Assembly: GCF_014194695.1 (NCBI RefSeq)
Contig: NZ_JACIAH010000001.1
Location: 186,001 to 250,000, forward strand
DNA length: 64,000 bases
Source of the DNA: Rhizobium sp. BK399
GTDB taxonomy: Bacteria; Pseudomonadota; Alphaproteobacteria; Rhizobiales; Rhizobiaceae
Direction: 5' to 3'
Positions 25,475-34,866 of the stretch are shown here, piece by piece. The translations under genes were made by a program, and so were the position numbers. Position 1 is the first letter of the stretch. Every line of letters starts with the position of its first letter. The notes below the pieces were generated by a model. The model had not been told where the DNA came from. It was given only the letters and a program-made list of their open reading frames with translations, and searched no databases.

Positions 25475-26011
25475 ATGTCGTTGACGAAACGGTATTTCAA
25501 GTCTGACAAAAAATTCCTCAGCAGTGCCGCCATTGCCATCATGATTGCCTCCACCGGACTTTCAGGCTGCCAGACAGGAACTGTCCTCAATGGCGGATAT
25601 GTGGCCGACGAACAGTCGTTGAATCTTGTCCCGGAAGGATCGAGCCGCGAGCAGGTTCTCCTGTCCCTGGGTACACCATCGACAACAGCAACGTTCGATG
25701 GCGAAGTTTTCTACTACATCTCGCAGCGCCGCGAACGTTCCATGGCGTTCCAAAAGCTGAAGGTCGTCGACCAGAGCGTTCTGGCGATCTATTTCGACAA
25801 GGACGGCATCGTTACGCGTCGCGCGAACTACACGCTCAAGGATGGCAAGGTCTTTGATACGATCACGCGTGTCACCCCGACTGGCGGCAAGGACTTCACC
25901 TTCCTGCAGCAGCTTTTGTCCGGCGGCAGTGCCGCGAACGCTGCCAAGGGCCTCTTCGGTGGCGGCACGTCGCAGCCGGCTTCGCCTCAGAACCCGGCCA
26001 GCTTGCGCTAG
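25475..26011 (+). CDS. bamE: Outer-membrane assembly lipoprotein BamE (SmpA/OmlA)
   Basis: Lipoprotein subunit of the BAM complex that folds beta-barrel proteins into the outer membrane. The 178-residue protein has a signal peptide with lipobox LSGC (C32) and a BamE domain (about 40-125) containing LVPEGSSREQVLLSLGTPS and the paired strands FYYISQRRERSMAFQKLKVVDQSVLAIYFD. A low-complexity tail rich in Gly, Ala and Pro follows, which is common in rhizobial homologues. It is preceded by TTTTTAGGAGTAG, and a strong bidirectional terminator follows. It appears to be transcribed alone. Confidence 0.93.
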   Translation: MSLTKRYFKSDKKFLSSAAIAIMIASTGLSGCQTGTVLNGGYVADEQSLNLVPEGSSREQVLLSLGTPSTTATFDGEVFYYISQRRERSMAFQKLKVVDQSVLAIYFDKDGIVTRRANYTLKDGKVFDTITRVTPTGGKDFTFLQQLLSGGSAANAAKGLFGGGTSQPASPQNPASLR

Positions 26012-26030
26012 AGCGAGCGAATGCTCAAAG

Positions 26031-26063
26031 AAAAACCCGCCGGATCGCTCCGGCGGGTTTTTT
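26031..26063. terminator. Bidirectional terminator between bamE and hppA
   Basis: A perfect 12-bp stem AAACCCGCCGGA / TCCGGCGGGTTT with a TCGC loop is flanked by A and T runs on both sides. It lies 20 bp after the bamE stop and 18 bp after the convergent hppA stop, so it can end both transcripts. Confidence 0.92.
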
Positions 26064-26080
26064 AGTGATCTCGGTTAGCC

Positions 26081-28216
26081 TCAGGCCAGAACGGCAAGAA
26101 GGAGCAGCGCGACGATGTTGGTGATCTTGATCGCCGGGTTGACGGCCGGACCGGCCGTGTCCTTGTAGGGGTCACCGACCGTGTCGCCGGTCACAGAGGC
26201 CTTGTGGGCATCGGAGCCTTTCATGTGACGCACCCCGTCCTTGTCGACGAAGCCGTCCTCGAAGCTCTTCTTGGCGTTGTCCCATGCGCCGCCGCCCGAG
26301 GTCATCGAGATCGCAACGAACAAGCCGTTGATGATCACGCCAAGCAACGAAGCACCCAGCGCCGCAAAGGCCGAAGCCTTCGAACCGGAAATGAGCAGCA
26401 CGCCGAAATAGACGACGATCGGCGCCAGTACCGGCAGCAGCGACGGGATAATCATTTCACGGATCGCCGCCTTGGTCAGTAGATCAACGGCACGGCCGTA
26501 ATCCGGCTTCTCCGTTCCTTGCATGATGCCGGGCTTCTGCTTGAACTGGAGGCGAACCTCCTCGACGATAGCGCCGGCCGCGCGACCGACGGCTGTCATT
26601 GCGATGCCGCCGAAGAGGTAGGGAATGAGGCCGCCGAAGATCAATCCGGCGACGACATAAGGATTGGAAAGGTCGAATGAGATATCGCCGATGCCTGCAA
26701 AATATGGGTACTTGTCGCCATTGGCGGCAAAGTACTTGAGGTCGTAGGAATAGGCGGCAAACAGAACCAGGGCGCCGAGACCCGCCGAGCCGATCGCATA
26801 CCCCTTGGTGACAGCCTTCGTCGTGTTGCCGACAGCGTCGAGCGCGTCGGTCGACTTGCGCACCTCAGGCGGCAGATGGGACATTTCCGCAATGCCACCC
26901 GCGTTGTCCGTCACCGGACCGAAGGCATCGAGGGCGACGATCATGCCGGCAATGCCGAGCATGGCGGTAACCGCAATGCCAGTGCCGAAAAGTCCGCCGA
27001 GCTGATAGGTCGCCAGGATGCCGCCAACGATGACGATCGCCGGTAGAGCCGTCGATTCAAGCGAAACGGCAAGCCCCTGGATGACGTTGGTGCCGTGGCC
27101 GGTCACCGACGCCTGAGCGATGGAATTGACCGGGCGCTTGTTGGTGCCGGTGTAGTATTCGGTGATGACTACGATTAGCGCCGTCACAATCAGACCGACC
27201 AGACCGCAGACAAAGAGGTGCGTGCCGGTGATTTCCGCACCGTTGACAGTGCCGACAGGGCCCCAGCCGATCGTCAGCGACGTCGCGGCACCAAGACCGA
27301 TGATCGACAGCAGGCCAGTGACAATGAGGCCCTTGTAGAGAGCACCCATGATTGAGCCGTTGCTGCCGAGCTTGACGAAGAAGGTGCCGACGATCGAGGT
27401 GATGATGCAAGCGCCGCAGATCGCGAGCGGATACAGCATCGCCGATTGTAGGAGGGGCGCGCCGGCAAAGAAGATTGCGGCGAGAACCATGGTCGCCACG
27501 ACGGATACGGCATAGGTTTCGAAAAGGTCGGCCGCCATGCCGGCGCAATCGCCGACGTTGTCGCCGACGTTGTCGGCAATCGTTGCGGGATTGCGCGGAT
27601 CATCTTCCGGAATACCTGCTTCGACCTTGCCGACGAGGTCGCCGCCGACGTCAGCGCCCTTGGTGAAGATACCGCCGCCGAGGCGGGCGAAGATCGAAAT
27701 CAGCGACGCACCGAAGCCGAGCGCGACGAGGGAGTCGATCACTTCGCGGGAGCTGCCATCGTGTCCAAGCACGACGGTCAGCACATAGTAGTAGATCGAC
27801 ACGCCAAGAAGCGCGAGACCCGCCACCAGAAGCCCGGTGATAGCGCCCGACTTGAAAGCGATCTCGAGTCCGGCAGACAGGCTCTGGGATGCTGCCTGCG
27901 CCGTGCGGACGTTGGCGCGCACCGAGACGTGCATGCCGATGAAACCAGCGGCGCCGGACAGAACCGCGCCGATGAGGAAGCCAATTGCAGCCGTGCCGGA
28001 GAGCAGCAGCCAGGCTGCAATGAAAACGACGATGCCGACGATTGCGATAGTCTTGTATTGGCGCGTCAAATAAGCCTGCGCGCCTTCACGAATATAGCCT
28101 GCAATTTCCTGCATGCGCTTGTTACCCTGATCGGCGGCGAGCACCGACCGGGTTGCCCAGATGGCATACACCACCGAGAGCAGACCGCACGCTATTACCC
28201 CTAAAAGAATGCTCAT
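26081..28216 (-). CDS. hppA: K+-independent proton-translocating pyrophosphatase
   Basis: Membrane pyrophosphatase that couples pyrophosphate hydrolysis to proton pumping; in rhizobia and agrobacteria it is found in the plasma membrane and in acidocalcisome-like bodies. The 711-residue protein has about 16 helices, the signature [20 protein letters not shown] (usual form DVGADLVGKVE), [19 protein letters not shown] and the matching C-terminal motif [15 protein letters not shown]. The [20 protein letters not shown] segment carries lysine where K+-dependent enzymes have alanine, so it should not need potassium. The ATG at 28216 follows TGGAGGAAAGAGCG; a longer frame to 28291 is unlikely because it would run through a leader hairpin. 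Confidence 0.96.
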   Translation of the reverse strand: MSILLGVIACGLLSVVYAIWATRSVLAADQGNKRMQEIAGYIREGAQAYLTRQYKTIAIVGIVVFIAAWLLLSGTAAIGFLIGAVLSGAAGFIGMHVSVRANVRTAQAASQSLSAGLEIAFKSGAITGLLVAGLALLGVSIYYYVLTVVLGHDGSSREVIDSLVALGFGASLISIFARLGGGIFTKGADVGGDLVGKVEAGIPEDDPRNPATIADNVGDNVGDCAGMAADLFETYAVSVVATMVLAAIFFAGAPLLQSAMLYPLAICGACIITSIVGTFFVKLGSNGSIMGALYKGLIVTGLLSIIGLGAATSLTIGWGPVGTVNGAEITGTHLFVCGLVGLIVTALIVVITEYYTGTNKRPVNSIAQASVTGHGTNVIQGLAVSLESTALPAIVIVGGILATYQLGGLFGTGIAVTAMLGIAGMIVALDAFGPVTDNAGGIAEMSHLPPEVRKSTDALDAVGNTTKAVTKGYAIGSAGLGALVLFAAYSYDLKYFAANGDKYPYFAGIGDISFDLSNPYVVAGLIFGGLIPYLFGGIAMTAVGRAAGAIVEEVRLQFKQKPGIMQGTEKPDYGRAVDLLTKAAIREMIIPSLLPVLAPIVVYFGVLLISGSKASAFAALGASLLGVIINGLFVAISMTSGGGAWDNAKKSFEDGFVDKDGVRHMKGSDAHKASVTGDTVGDPYKDTAGPAVNPAIKITNIVALLLLAVLA

Positions 28217-28232
28217 TTCGCTCTTTCCTCCA

Positions 28233-28262
28233 AAAGAGCCGGAGCTCACTCCCTCTCCGGCT
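28233..28262 (-). promoter_or_regulatory. Hairpin immediately upstream of the hppA ribosome-binding site
   Basis: AGCCGGAG (28237-28244) and CTCCGGCT (28255-28262) form a perfect 8-bp stem with a 10-nt loop. On the minus strand it is followed by CTTTT and then directly by the GGAGG ribosome-binding site of hppA. It could be an intrinsic terminator for the nusB transcript, or an attenuator or translational control element for hppA. Confidence 0.5.
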
Positions 28263-28424
28263 GCGAATACGCCGACTCGATTTCCTCCCACAGAAATGCT
28301 GCAACGCCGCGCGGAGATTGCGTGGAGGAAAACGGCGCGTCAAGCCCCGCAAACGCCAAAAGCCCTTGCAGCACAATGGGAACCGGGAGTTTTTGGAGGT
28401 CGGGGCAACAGCCCCGCCAGAACG

Positions 28425-28907
28425 CTATTTCTTGGCTTCGCCGCGAACCTGTTTCGCGATCCGGTCAAGCACAGCGTTGACCAATTTTGGCTCGTCGTCG
28501 CTGAAGAAGGCCTGGGCGATCTCGACGTATTCCGTCACGATGACTGCGACCGGAACGTCCTTGCGATCCAGGATCTCGAACACGCCGGCACGCAGGATCG
28601 CGCGGACGGTGCTATCGAGACGCGACAGCGCCCAGTCGTCCTGCAGCGCGGACGCGATCAGCGGGTCCAGACGACGCTGCTCTCGCACGACGCCTGACAC
28701 GATGGAGCGGAACCAGGAGGGGTCGGCCTTCAGGTAGGTCTCGCCGTCGAGTTCCTGGCCGAGGCGATGCGCCTCGTATTCGGCCACGATCTCCAGCACG
28801 CCGGTGCCGCCAATATCCATCTGGTAGAGCGCCTGAACGGCAGCAAGGCGCGCAGCACCTCGCTGGTTCGCAGTCTTGACGGGACGCTCCGAGTTTTCGT
28901 TGTTCAT
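28425..28907 (-). CDS. nusB: Transcription antitermination factor NusB
   Basis: All-helical RNA-binding protein that, with NusE (S10), recognises boxA in rRNA leaders and prevents termination. The 160-residue protein has the family start [19 protein letters not shown], the middle helix [27 protein letters not shown] and the end [32 protein letters not shown]. It starts 3 bp after the ribH stop, the usual ribH-nusB pairing. A short palindrome CGGGGC-aaca-GCCCCG (28401-28416) lies just after its stop without a T tract. Confidence 0.96.
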   Translation of the reverse strand: MNNENSERPVKTANQRGAARLAAVQALYQMDIGGTGVLEIVAEYEAHRLGQELDGETYLKADPSWFRSIVSGVVREQRRLDPLIASALQDDWALSRLDSTVRAILRAGVFEILDRKDVPVAVIVTEYVEIAQAFFSDDEPKLVNAVLDRIAKQVRGEAKK

Positions 28908-28910
28908 TCG

Positions 28911-29366
28911 TTATGCACCCAATTTCTTCTTCAGCTCGATCATCGCGAGAGCTGCACGGGCGGCAAATCCGCCCTTGTCCTTGTCCGAACGGCGGGCACG
29001 AGACCAAGCCTGATCGTCATTCTCAACAGTCAGAATACCATTGCCAATGGCAAGGGATTCGCTCACGGCCAGATCCATCAGCGCGCGAGAAGATTCGTTC
29101 GAGACGATATCGAAATGATAGGTCTCGCCGCGGATGACCATGCCAAGAGCGACATATCCATCGTACTGCGTGCCTTCATTATCTGCTCCGTCGAGCGCCA
29201 TGGCAATTGCCGCTGGAATCTCGAGAGCACCCGGGACGGTAACCACCTCATAGGTTGCCCCGGCCTCTTTCAAGGCGAAAGTCGCGCCTTCGAGCAGCGC
29301 ATCGGCCATGTCGTCGTAGAAGCGTGCTTCAACGATCAAAATGTGGGGAGCGGTTTCTCGCGCCAT
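28911..29366 (-). CDS. ribH: 6,7-dimethyl-8-ribityllumazine synthase
   Basis: Condenses 5-amino-6-ribitylamino-uracil with dihydroxybutanone phosphate in the penultimate step of riboflavin synthesis. The 151-residue protein shows [20 protein letters not shown], the substrate-binding [11 protein letters not shown] loop, [20 protein letters not shown] with the catalytic histidine, and [18 protein letters not shown]. Length is normal for a lumazine synthase. nusB follows after 3 bp. The other rib genes lie 1.8 kb upstream on the same strand, separated by three plus-strand genes. Confidence 0.96.
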   Translation of the reverse strand: MARETAPHILIVEARFYDDMADALLEGATFALKEAGATYEVVTVPGALEIPAAIAMALDGADNEGTQYDGYVALGMVIRGETYHFDIVSNESSRALMDLAVSESLAIGNGILTVENDDQAWSRARRSDKDKGGFAARAALAMIELKKKLGA

Positions 29367-29699
29367 GCTTCACCTTCGGAGCTAGAGGACTTCACTGTTT
29401 GGCAGGCCGCGGTCAAAACACGCCGCGACCGGAATGGCAAGCAAATTCGGATCATGGCTCCGATGCGAAATCCGGAATCGCGACAAGCACATGATGGACA
29501 CTGCACACATCGGCCTGAGGCCACCGTTGTGCGGCGCCTCGAAAATGGCGAATGAAGGGCAACCCGCATGAACAATTTGTAACCAAATTCCAGATAGTTA
29601 TTGGTTGAAGGCGGACAATCCGGCTACCAATTTCAGCTGTGTAACGCTGACGATCCATTGCCGACGGCCGATCGTCAGAGCAGATGAAAGGATAGTTCC
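29367..29699. other. ribH upstream region, divergent from a secreted-protein gene
   Basis: 333 bases without a gene. They must hold the ribH-nusB promoter (leftward) and that of the small secreted protein gene (rightward), which has AAAGGATAG before its ATG. I looked for an FMN riboswitch near ribH and did not recognise one. No strong inverted repeat is present. Confidence 0.4.
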
Positions 29700-30050
29700 A
29701 TGAATCGCGTTGCCGCCATCGCCTCCGCAGTCGTTACTCTTGCCTTCGCAGACGCCAGCCGTGCGGAAAGCCTCGACATGAACGCCCCATCAGGCATCGA
29801 GCGCACCCTCCGAACCTTCAGCGGCGCAAATCTCGACGTTCGGCAGGTTTACGATCACGGCGGATCCGGAAATATCGGTGACCCGAAATCCTTTGCCGCA
29901 CGCAGCGTCAATGACCTCCAAATGATCCGCGCCGCCATTGCAGTTAACAAGCCGCTCCTGCATCAACTCAACGCCAAAGGCGTGCTGCTCGGAAACATCG
30001 TCAACGTTGATCAGGCTGTAGATGGCGGTCTCACCATCTACTATCGATAA
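29700..30050 (+). CDS. Small exported protein, unknown function
   Basis: A 116-residue protein with a signal peptide (hydrophobic 6-18, cleavage probably after SRA near residue 22). The mature part is about 94 residues, with the pattern NAPSGIERTLRTFSGANLDVRQVYDHG and DLQMIRAAIAVNKPLLHQLN, and no cysteines. I do not recognise a domain. The ATG at 29700 follows AAAGGATAG with good spacing. It is the first of three plus-strand genes that interrupt the leftward riboflavin gene series. Confidence 0.68.
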   Translation: MNRVAAIASAVVTLAFADASRAESLDMNAPSGIERTLRTFSGANLDVRQVYDHGGSGNIGDPKSFAARSVNDLQMIRAAIAVNKPLLHQLNAKGVLLGNIVNVDQAVDGGLTIYYR

Positions 30051-30148
30051 ACGCGAGGGCGGCGGCACAAGCTGTCGCCCGGTATGATGCTTTGCGGTTG
30101 TATTTTCTCGCAGGATGGTGCCTTTTCTCCGGAAACAGGAGGAAGACA

Positions 30149-30646
30149 ATGTCCAGCGTATCGAAGCCCGTGATCAACATCGCCGATTTGAAGCTTGAGC
30201 ATTGGAAGCAAGGAGACCTGTACGAGGGCACGGACGCCTCGTTCGGCTCGCTTCTCGGTCTCGCCGGCCTCGGCATCAGCTACAACGAGGTGCCGCCCGG
30301 CAAATCCAGCTGTCCGTTCCACAATCATCATGTAGAGGACGAGCTGTTTTTTATTATTGAGGGCGCCGGCGAGTATCGCTTCGGCTCCGATCGCTACCCC
30401 ATCCGGAAGGGCGATACGCTCGGCGCTCCCGCCGGAGGACAAGAGACCGCTCATCAGATCATCAACACGGGTTCGACGCCTCTCGTCTACCTCGGTATCT
30501 CGACCAAGGCGAAGACCGAGATCGTCGAGTATCCCGATTCAGGAAAATTTCTCGCCAAGACCAATCGCGACGAAGCGAACCGTTTTCGTTTCATGGGCAG
30601 AGGCAGCGGTAATCTGGACTATTGGGACGGCGAACCCGGCGCATGA
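30149..30646 (+). CDS. Cupin-domain protein
   Basis: A 165-residue protein with a single cupin fold. Motif 1 is CPFHNHHVEDELFFIIEGAG, with the metal-binding histidines and glutamate, and motif 2 is ETAHQIINTGSTPLVYLGIS. The N-terminus (INIADLKLEHWKQGD) and the C-terminal FMGRGSGNLDYWDGE are typical of the rhizobial group of small cupins often annotated as sugar-binding or mannose-6-phosphate isomerase-like. The activity is unknown. The ATG at 30149 follows AGGAGGAAG. The GNAT gene overlaps its stop by 4 bp, so they form a coupled pair. Confidence 0.88.
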   Translation: MSSVSKPVINIADLKLEHWKQGDLYEGTDASFGSLLGLAGLGISYNEVPPGKSSCPFHNHHVEDELFFIIEGAGEYRFGSDRYPIRKGDTLGAPAGGQETAHQIINTGSTPLVYLGISTKAKTEIVEYPDSGKFLAKTNRDEANRFRFMGRGSGNLDYWDGEPGA

Positions 30647-31209
30647 CGTCTATTCGAGAGAGCGTCTTCATGATGACCAGCATTCCGACCATCGAGACGA
30701 AGCGGCTGCTGCTGCGGGCACATACCGTCGACGATTTTGAGGCCTACCAGACGATGTGGAGCGACGAGGCCGTCGTCCGCTTTATCGGAGGCGTGCCGTC
30801 TACCCGTGAGCAAGCCTGGGCCCGGCTGCTGCGCGTTGCAGGCATGTGGCATCATATGGGCTTTGGATTTCTTGCGATCGAGGAAAAGCGCTCACGGCGT
30901 TTTATCGGGGAAGCGGGCTTCCTCGACATGAAGCGGGACATGCAGCCGGTTTCCACCGAAGGCACGTTGGAAACTGGCTGGGGGCTTATGCCATTCGCGC
31001 AAGGCCGGGGCTACGCCAGCGAGGCGCTGACCGCCCTGATCGCCTGGGCAGAAGAACGGTTTCCCTCCAAACCGATGACATGCATCATCGATCCGGGGAA
31101 CGACCCCTCGCTGCGCCTCGCGCGAAAGCTCGGCTTTCGCGAGGTCCAACGATGCAACTACAATGGAGAAGTCATTCTGCTTTCGCGGTCGGGAACTCGG
31201 CCAGCCTAG
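30643..31209 (+). CDS. GNAT family N-acetyltransferase (RimJ/RimL type)
   Basis: A 188-residue acetyltransferase of the group related to RimJ/RimL: IPTIETKRLLLRAHTVDDFE at the start, EAGFLDMKRD and ETGWGLMPFAQGRGYASEAL with the acetyl-CoA-binding Q/RxxGxG/A loop, and DPGNDPSLRLARKLGF near the end. The substrate is unknown. The ATG at 30643 overlaps the cupin stop (ATGA); an in-frame ATG at 30670, preceded by GAGAG, would start right before the fold. Its 3' end overlaps the convergent riboflavin synthase gene by 38 bp. Confidence 0.88.
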   Translation: MTSIRESVFMMTSIPTIETKRLLLRAHTVDDFEAYQTMWSDEAVVRFIGGVPSTREQAWARLLRVAGMWHHMGFGFLAIEEKRSRRFIGEAGFLDMKRDMQPVSTEGTLETGWGLMPFAQGRGYASEALTALIAWAEERFPSKPMTCIIDPGNDPSLRLARKLGFREVQRCNYNGEVILLSRSGTRPA

Positions 31210-31792
31210 CAGCATAGCGGGCCATGGTGTCGACTTCGAAATTGACGAAGTCGCCGGCCTTGCGCTCACCCCATGTCGTGACCTCAAGCGTGTGACGGAT
31301 CAGCAGAACATCGAAATCGGTACCGTCGACCGCGTTGACGGTGAGCGACGTGCCATCCAGGGCGATCGAGCCCTTGGGCGCAACGAACTTGGCAAGATGC
31401 TGCGGCGCGCGCAGACGAAAACGTGTGGCATCGCCCTCTTCGGTGACGGAGAGGATCTCTGCCTTGCCGTCAACGTGACCGGAAACGATGTGGCCACCGA
31501 GTTCGTCGCCGATCTTCAGCGAGCGCTCGAGGTTGATATGGCTGCCTTCCTTCCACGTCCCGATGGTCGTCAGGCGCAGGGCCTCTTCCCAGGCTTCGAC
31601 CTCGAACCAGCGGCCGTTGCTACCATCACCAGGCAAGCCGGTCACCGTCAGGCAGATGCCGGAATGCGAGATCGAGGCGCCCATGTCGATCGTCGCCGGA
31701 TCATAGGCGGTGGCGACGCGCAGCTTGATGCCTTCCTTCAACGCGGAAACGGATTCGATCGTGCCGACGTCGGTGACAATTCCGGTAAACAT
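31172..31792 (-). CDS. ribE: Riboflavin synthase alpha subunit
   Basis: Dismutates two lumazine molecules to riboflavin plus the pyrimidine precursor. The 206-residue protein starts MFTGIVTDVGTI and has two lumazine-binding repeats, each with the IDMGASISHSGICLTV or GSIALDGTSLTVNAVDG pattern. Length is normal. The ATG at 31792 shares one base with the ribD stop (TGATG), so the two are translationally coupled. The 3' end overlaps the opposing GNAT gene, with no terminator visible between them. Confidence 0.96.
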   Translation of the reverse strand: MFTGIVTDVGTIESVSALKEGIKLRVATAYDPATIDMGASISHSGICLTVTGLPGDGSNGRWFEVEAWEEALRLTTIGTWKEGSHINLERSLKIGDELGGHIVSGHVDGKAEILSVTEEGDATRFRLRAPQHLAKFVAPKGSIALDGTSLTVNAVDGTDFDVLLIRHTLEVTTWGERKAGDFVNFEVDTMARYAARLAEFPTAKAE

Positions 31793-32901
31793 CAAAGCTC
31801 TCTTTCGTATTCGTCCAGGCGGTCGTCGCCAAATATGAAGGTCCCCCTGTGCAGGAGGTCCGATGGCATATCGGTCTTCGTTACCGGGGATTCAATACCA
31901 TCCTGCCCGATCACCTCGGGGCCCTGATAGAGGAGGATGCGATCGACATAGCCGGCATCGAGGAAAAGCTTCGCCGTCCGCGCGCCGCCTTCAACGACAA
32001 GCGAGGAAATGCCGCGCGACGCGAGCGCCGGCAGCAGCTCGTCCAGACGGTTGGGATTGCATTGGACCACCTCGACGCCCGCCTGATCCAGCGCGTCGCG
32101 GCGCGCAAGAAAGGCCTTGTCCTCGCTGTTATCGAAGCGCGGTGGCTCAGTCGCGACAACGATCAACGGCACTTGCCTGGCAGTTGCAACCAGCTTGCTG
32201 TCCAGCGGCAAAGAGAGATGTTCATCGAGCACGACGCGAACCGGCGAGCGCGTCTCAAGGCCAGGCGTGCGAACCGTGAGCAAAGGATCATCGGCGACCG
32301 CAGTACCGATCCCGACCAGAATCGCGTCGGCTTCAGCACGCAGCTTCTGGACTTCGGCCCGTGCGGCCGGACCGGTGATTGCAACCTGCCCCTCACCCCT
32401 CTTGCCGATCATACCGTCGGCAGAAACAGCAAGTTTGAGAGTCACATAGGGCCGGTTCTTCGTCTGGCGCGTGAGGTACGCGGCGAGCGAACGCCTGCCT
32501 TCCTCTTCGAGAATTCCGGACTCGACTTCAATCCCGGCGTCGCGCAGCATGGAGATCCCCTTGCCCGAAACGCGCGGATCCGGATCCGTCACGCTGATAA
32601 CGACACGACCAACACCATAGGCAATCAGCGCCTCCGCGCAGGGCGGCGTCTTGCCGTAATGCGAGCAGGGTTCGAGCGTGACATAGGCGGTGGCGCCGCG
32701 TGCCCGTTCGCCGGCTTCGGCCAGGGCTTGCGGTTCGGCATGGGGACGCCCGCCGACCGCCGTCACCGCACGGCCGACGATCTGACCGTCACGCACGATC
32801 ACGCAGCCGACTGAAGGATTGGTAGATGTCTGGCCGAGATGCAGGAGACCCAGGCGGATCGCCTCTTGCATGAAACGCGCGTCGTCTTCCGAAGCGCTCA
32901 T
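31792..32901 (-). CDS. ribD: Bifunctional riboflavin deaminase/reductase RibD
   Basis: Catalyses the deaminase and reductase steps of riboflavin synthesis. The 369-residue protein has an N-terminal zinc deaminase domain with H54 and E56 (PHAEPQAL) and the zinc cysteines C79 and C88 (EPCSHYGKTPPC). A C-terminal reductase domain follows (about 147-365) with RPYVTLKLAVSADGMIG and SSLVVEGGARTAKLFL. It starts 3 bp after the nrdR stop and overlaps ribE by one base, in a run nrdR-ribD-ribE. Confidence 0.96.
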   Translation of the reverse strand: MSASEDDARFMQEAIRLGLLHLGQTSTNPSVGCVIVRDGQIVGRAVTAVGGRPHAEPQALAEAGERARGATAYVTLEPCSHYGKTPPCAEALIAYGVGRVVISVTDPDPRVSGKGISMLRDAGIEVESGILEEEGRRSLAAYLTRQTKNRPYVTLKLAVSADGMIGKRGEGQVAITGPAARAEVQKLRAEADAILVGIGTAVADDPLLTVRTPGLETRSPVRVVLDEHLSLPLDSKLVATARQVPLIVVATEPPRFDNSEDKAFLARRDALDQAGVEVVQCNPNRLDELLPALASRGISSLVVEGGARTAKLFLDAGYVDRILLYQGPEVIGQDGIESPVTKTDMPSDLLHRGTFIFGDDRLDEYEREL

Positions 32902-32904
32902 GAG

Positions 32905-33381
32905 CTAGTTGTCCAGGGGATCGCGGGCGATCTTGGCGTTGATCTCGGAAATGACCTTCTCGAAATCCTCGGCGTGCGAGAAATCCCGATAGACCGAGGC
33001 ATAGCGAACGAAGCCGACGTCATCCAGACTCTTCAACGCTTCCAACACCTGAAGGCCGATCTGCTCGGAGCTGATCTCGACCTCGCCCGAGCTTTCAAGC
33101 CGTCGAACGATACCGGAGACCGCGCGCTCGATGCGGTCGCGGTCGACCGGACGCTTGCGCAGTGCGATCTCGAAAGATCGCACCAGCTTGTCGCGGTCGA
33201 ACGGCACCTTGCGACCGGTCTTCTTCGACACCATCAGCTCGCGCAGTTGCACGCGCTCGAAGGTCGTGAAGCGACCGCCGCAATCAGGACAAATGCGCCT
33301 GCGGCGGATGGACGTATTGTCCTCCGCCGGGCGTGAATCCTTGACTTGTGTGTCTTCCGATCCGCAGAATGGGCAGCGCAT
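32905..33381 (-). CDS. nrdR: Transcriptional repressor NrdR
   Basis: Nucleotide-sensing repressor of ribonucleotide reductase genes. The 158-residue protein has a zinc ribbon (C3, C6, C31, C34; [18 protein letters not shown]) followed by an ATP-cone domain at about 49-139 ([20 protein letters not shown]). The length is typical. It sits between glyA (9 bp upstream) and ribD (3 bp downstream), a gene order widely conserved in alphaproteobacteria. No NrdR-box target promoter is visible in this window. Confidence 0.97.
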   Translation of the reverse strand: MRCPFCGSEDTQVKDSRPAEDNTSIRRRRICPDCGGRFTTFERVQLRELMVSKKTGRKVPFDRDKLVRSFEIALRKRPVDRDRIERAVSGIVRRLESSGEVEISSEQIGLQVLEALKSLDDVGFVRYASVYRDFSHAEDFEKVISEINAKIARDPLDN

Positions 33382-33390
33382 GCGCTATCC

Positions 33391-34689
33391 TTAGCCGATG
33401 TAATCGTACATTGGGAAGCGGTTGGTCAGGTCGACCACCTTGCCGCGAACGGCTGCTTCCACTGCTGCGTTCCCCTCGTCGGAATTGGCGACCTTCAGGC
33501 CGTCGAGAACCTCAACGATGAGATTGCCGATTTCCTTGAATTCCGCTTCCTTGAAGCCGCGCGTCGTGCCGGCCGGTGCGCCGAGGCGCACACCCGACGT
33601 GACGAAAGGCTTTTCAGGGTCAAACGGGATGCCGTTCTTGTTGCAGGTGACGTAGGCGCGCCCGAGCGCTGCTTCGGCACGCTTGCCGGTCGCGTTCTTC
33701 TTGCGAAGGTCAACCAGCATCAAGTGGTTGTCGGTGCCGCCGGAAACGACGTCGAGGCCGCCTGCGATCAGGGTTTCGGCAAGCGCCTTGGCGTTCTTGA
33801 CGATCTGGGCCGCGTAGTCCTTGAACTCGGGCTGCAGCGCCTCGCCGAAGGCAACGGCCTTGGCAGCGATGATGTGCATCAACGGACCTCCCTGCAGACC
33901 CGGGAATACGGCCGAATTGAACTTCTTCGCCAGATCTTCATCGTTGGTCAGGATGACACCACCGCGCGGGCCGCGCAGCGACTTGTGGGTCGTGGTAGTC
34001 GCGACATGGCAGTGCGGGAACGGCGACGGATGCTGGCCACCGGCAACGAGACCGGCGATGTGGGCCATGTCGACCATCAGGTAGGCGCCAACCGAGTCAG
34101 CGATCTCGCGGAAACGCTTCCAGTCCCAGATGCGGGAGTAAGCGGTGCCGCCGGCGATGATCAGCTTCGGCTTGTGCTCTTCGGCCTTGCGAGCAACTTC
34201 GTCCATGTCGAGCAGATTGTCGCCTTCGCGCACGCCGTAGGACACAACGTTGAACCACTTGCCCGACATGTTGACCGGCGAACCGTGTGTCAGGTGACCG
34301 CCCGAGTTGAGATCAAGGCCCATGAAGGTGTCGCCCGGCTGCAGCAGCGCCAGGAACACAGCCTGGTTCATCTGCGAACCGGAGTTCGGCTGAACGTTGG
34401 CGAAGTTGACGCCGAAGAGCTTCTTGGCGCGCTCGATCGCGAGTTCTTCCGCGATATCGACGAATTGGCAGCCGCCATAGTAGCGCTTGCCCGGATAGCC
34501 TTCAGCGTACTTGTTGGTCATGATGGAGCCCTGGGCTTCCAGAACCGCGCGGGAAACAATGTTTTCCGAAGCGATCAGCTCGATCTCATGACGCTGGCGA
34601 CCGAGTTCCTTTTGGATCGAGCCGAAGATTTCCGGATCGGTATCGGCAAGCGAGCGATTGAAGAAGGTCTGGGTGGAAGCATTGGTCAT
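33391..34689 (-). CDS. glyA: Serine hydroxymethyltransferase
   Basis: PLP enzyme that interconverts serine and glycine and supplies one-carbon units to folate. The 432-residue protein has the PLP lysine K236 in [14 protein letters not shown], the [15 protein letters not shown] and [11 protein letters not shown] segments and [10 protein letters not shown]. The ATG at 34689 follows GAGGAGC; a slightly longer frame begins at 34704. A well-formed promoter lies 30-60 bp upstream. glyA is the first gene of the nrdR-ribD-ribE run. Confidence 0.97.
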   Translation of the reverse strand: MTNASTQTFFNRSLADTDPEIFGSIQKELGRQRHEIELIASENIVSRAVLEAQGSIMTNKYAEGYPGKRYYGGCQFVDIAEELAIERAKKLFGVNFANVQPNSGSQMNQAVFLALLQPGDTFMGLDLNSGGHLTHGSPVNMSGKWFNVVSYGVREGDNLLDMDEVARKAEEHKPKLIIAGGTAYSRIWDWKRFREIADSVGAYLMVDMAHIAGLVAGGQHPSPFPHCHVATTTTHKSLRGPRGGVILTNDEDLAKKFNSAVFPGLQGGPLMHIIAAKAVAFGEALQPEFKDYAAQIVKNAKALAETLIAGGLDVVSGGTDNHLMLVDLRKKNATGKRAEAALGRAYVTCNKNGIPFDPEKPFVTSGVRLGAPAGTTRGFKEAEFKEIGNLIVEVLDGLKVANSDEGNAAVEAAVRGKVVDLTNRFPMYDYIG

Positions 34690-34719
34690 GGGCGGGCTCC
34701 TCAACTGGAATGCGCGAAG

Positions 34720-34748
34720 GTATTAGCGCCCTGCCCTGCCAAGGGCAA
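34720..34748 (-). promoter_or_regulatory. Sigma-70 promoter of glyA
   Basis: On the minus strand, TTGCCC (34748-34743) and TAATAC (34725-34720) are separated by 17 bp. The predicted start of transcription near 34713 leaves a leader of about 24 bases before the glyA ATG, which contains its ribosome-binding site. This is the best-formed promoter I found in the window. Confidence 0.65.
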
Positions 34749-34810
34749 TACGGAGAACGACATTTGCTAGGCAATCTACGCGCCGCGGGTTCCAGGCTCG
34801 ATAGGACAAC

Positions 34811-34838
34811 AAAAAACCGCGCCAGAGGGGCGCGGTTT
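34811..34838 (-). terminator. Terminator of the L,D-transpeptidase gene
   Basis: A perfect 10-bp stem AAACCGCGCC / GGCGCGGTTT with a 5-nt loop. On the minus strand it is followed by TTT, completing a six-T run. It lies 29 bp after the stop of the transpeptidase gene and isolates it from glyA. Confidence 0.88.
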
Positions 34839-34866
34839 CGAGAAAATCAAACGCGATCCAACTGAC

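Noticed and set aside
28908..32910. FMN riboswitch near ribH, ribE or ribD
   Set aside because: I looked for the conserved RFN element before each riboflavin gene and did not recognise one. ribD and ribE have no leader because they overlap neighbouring genes.
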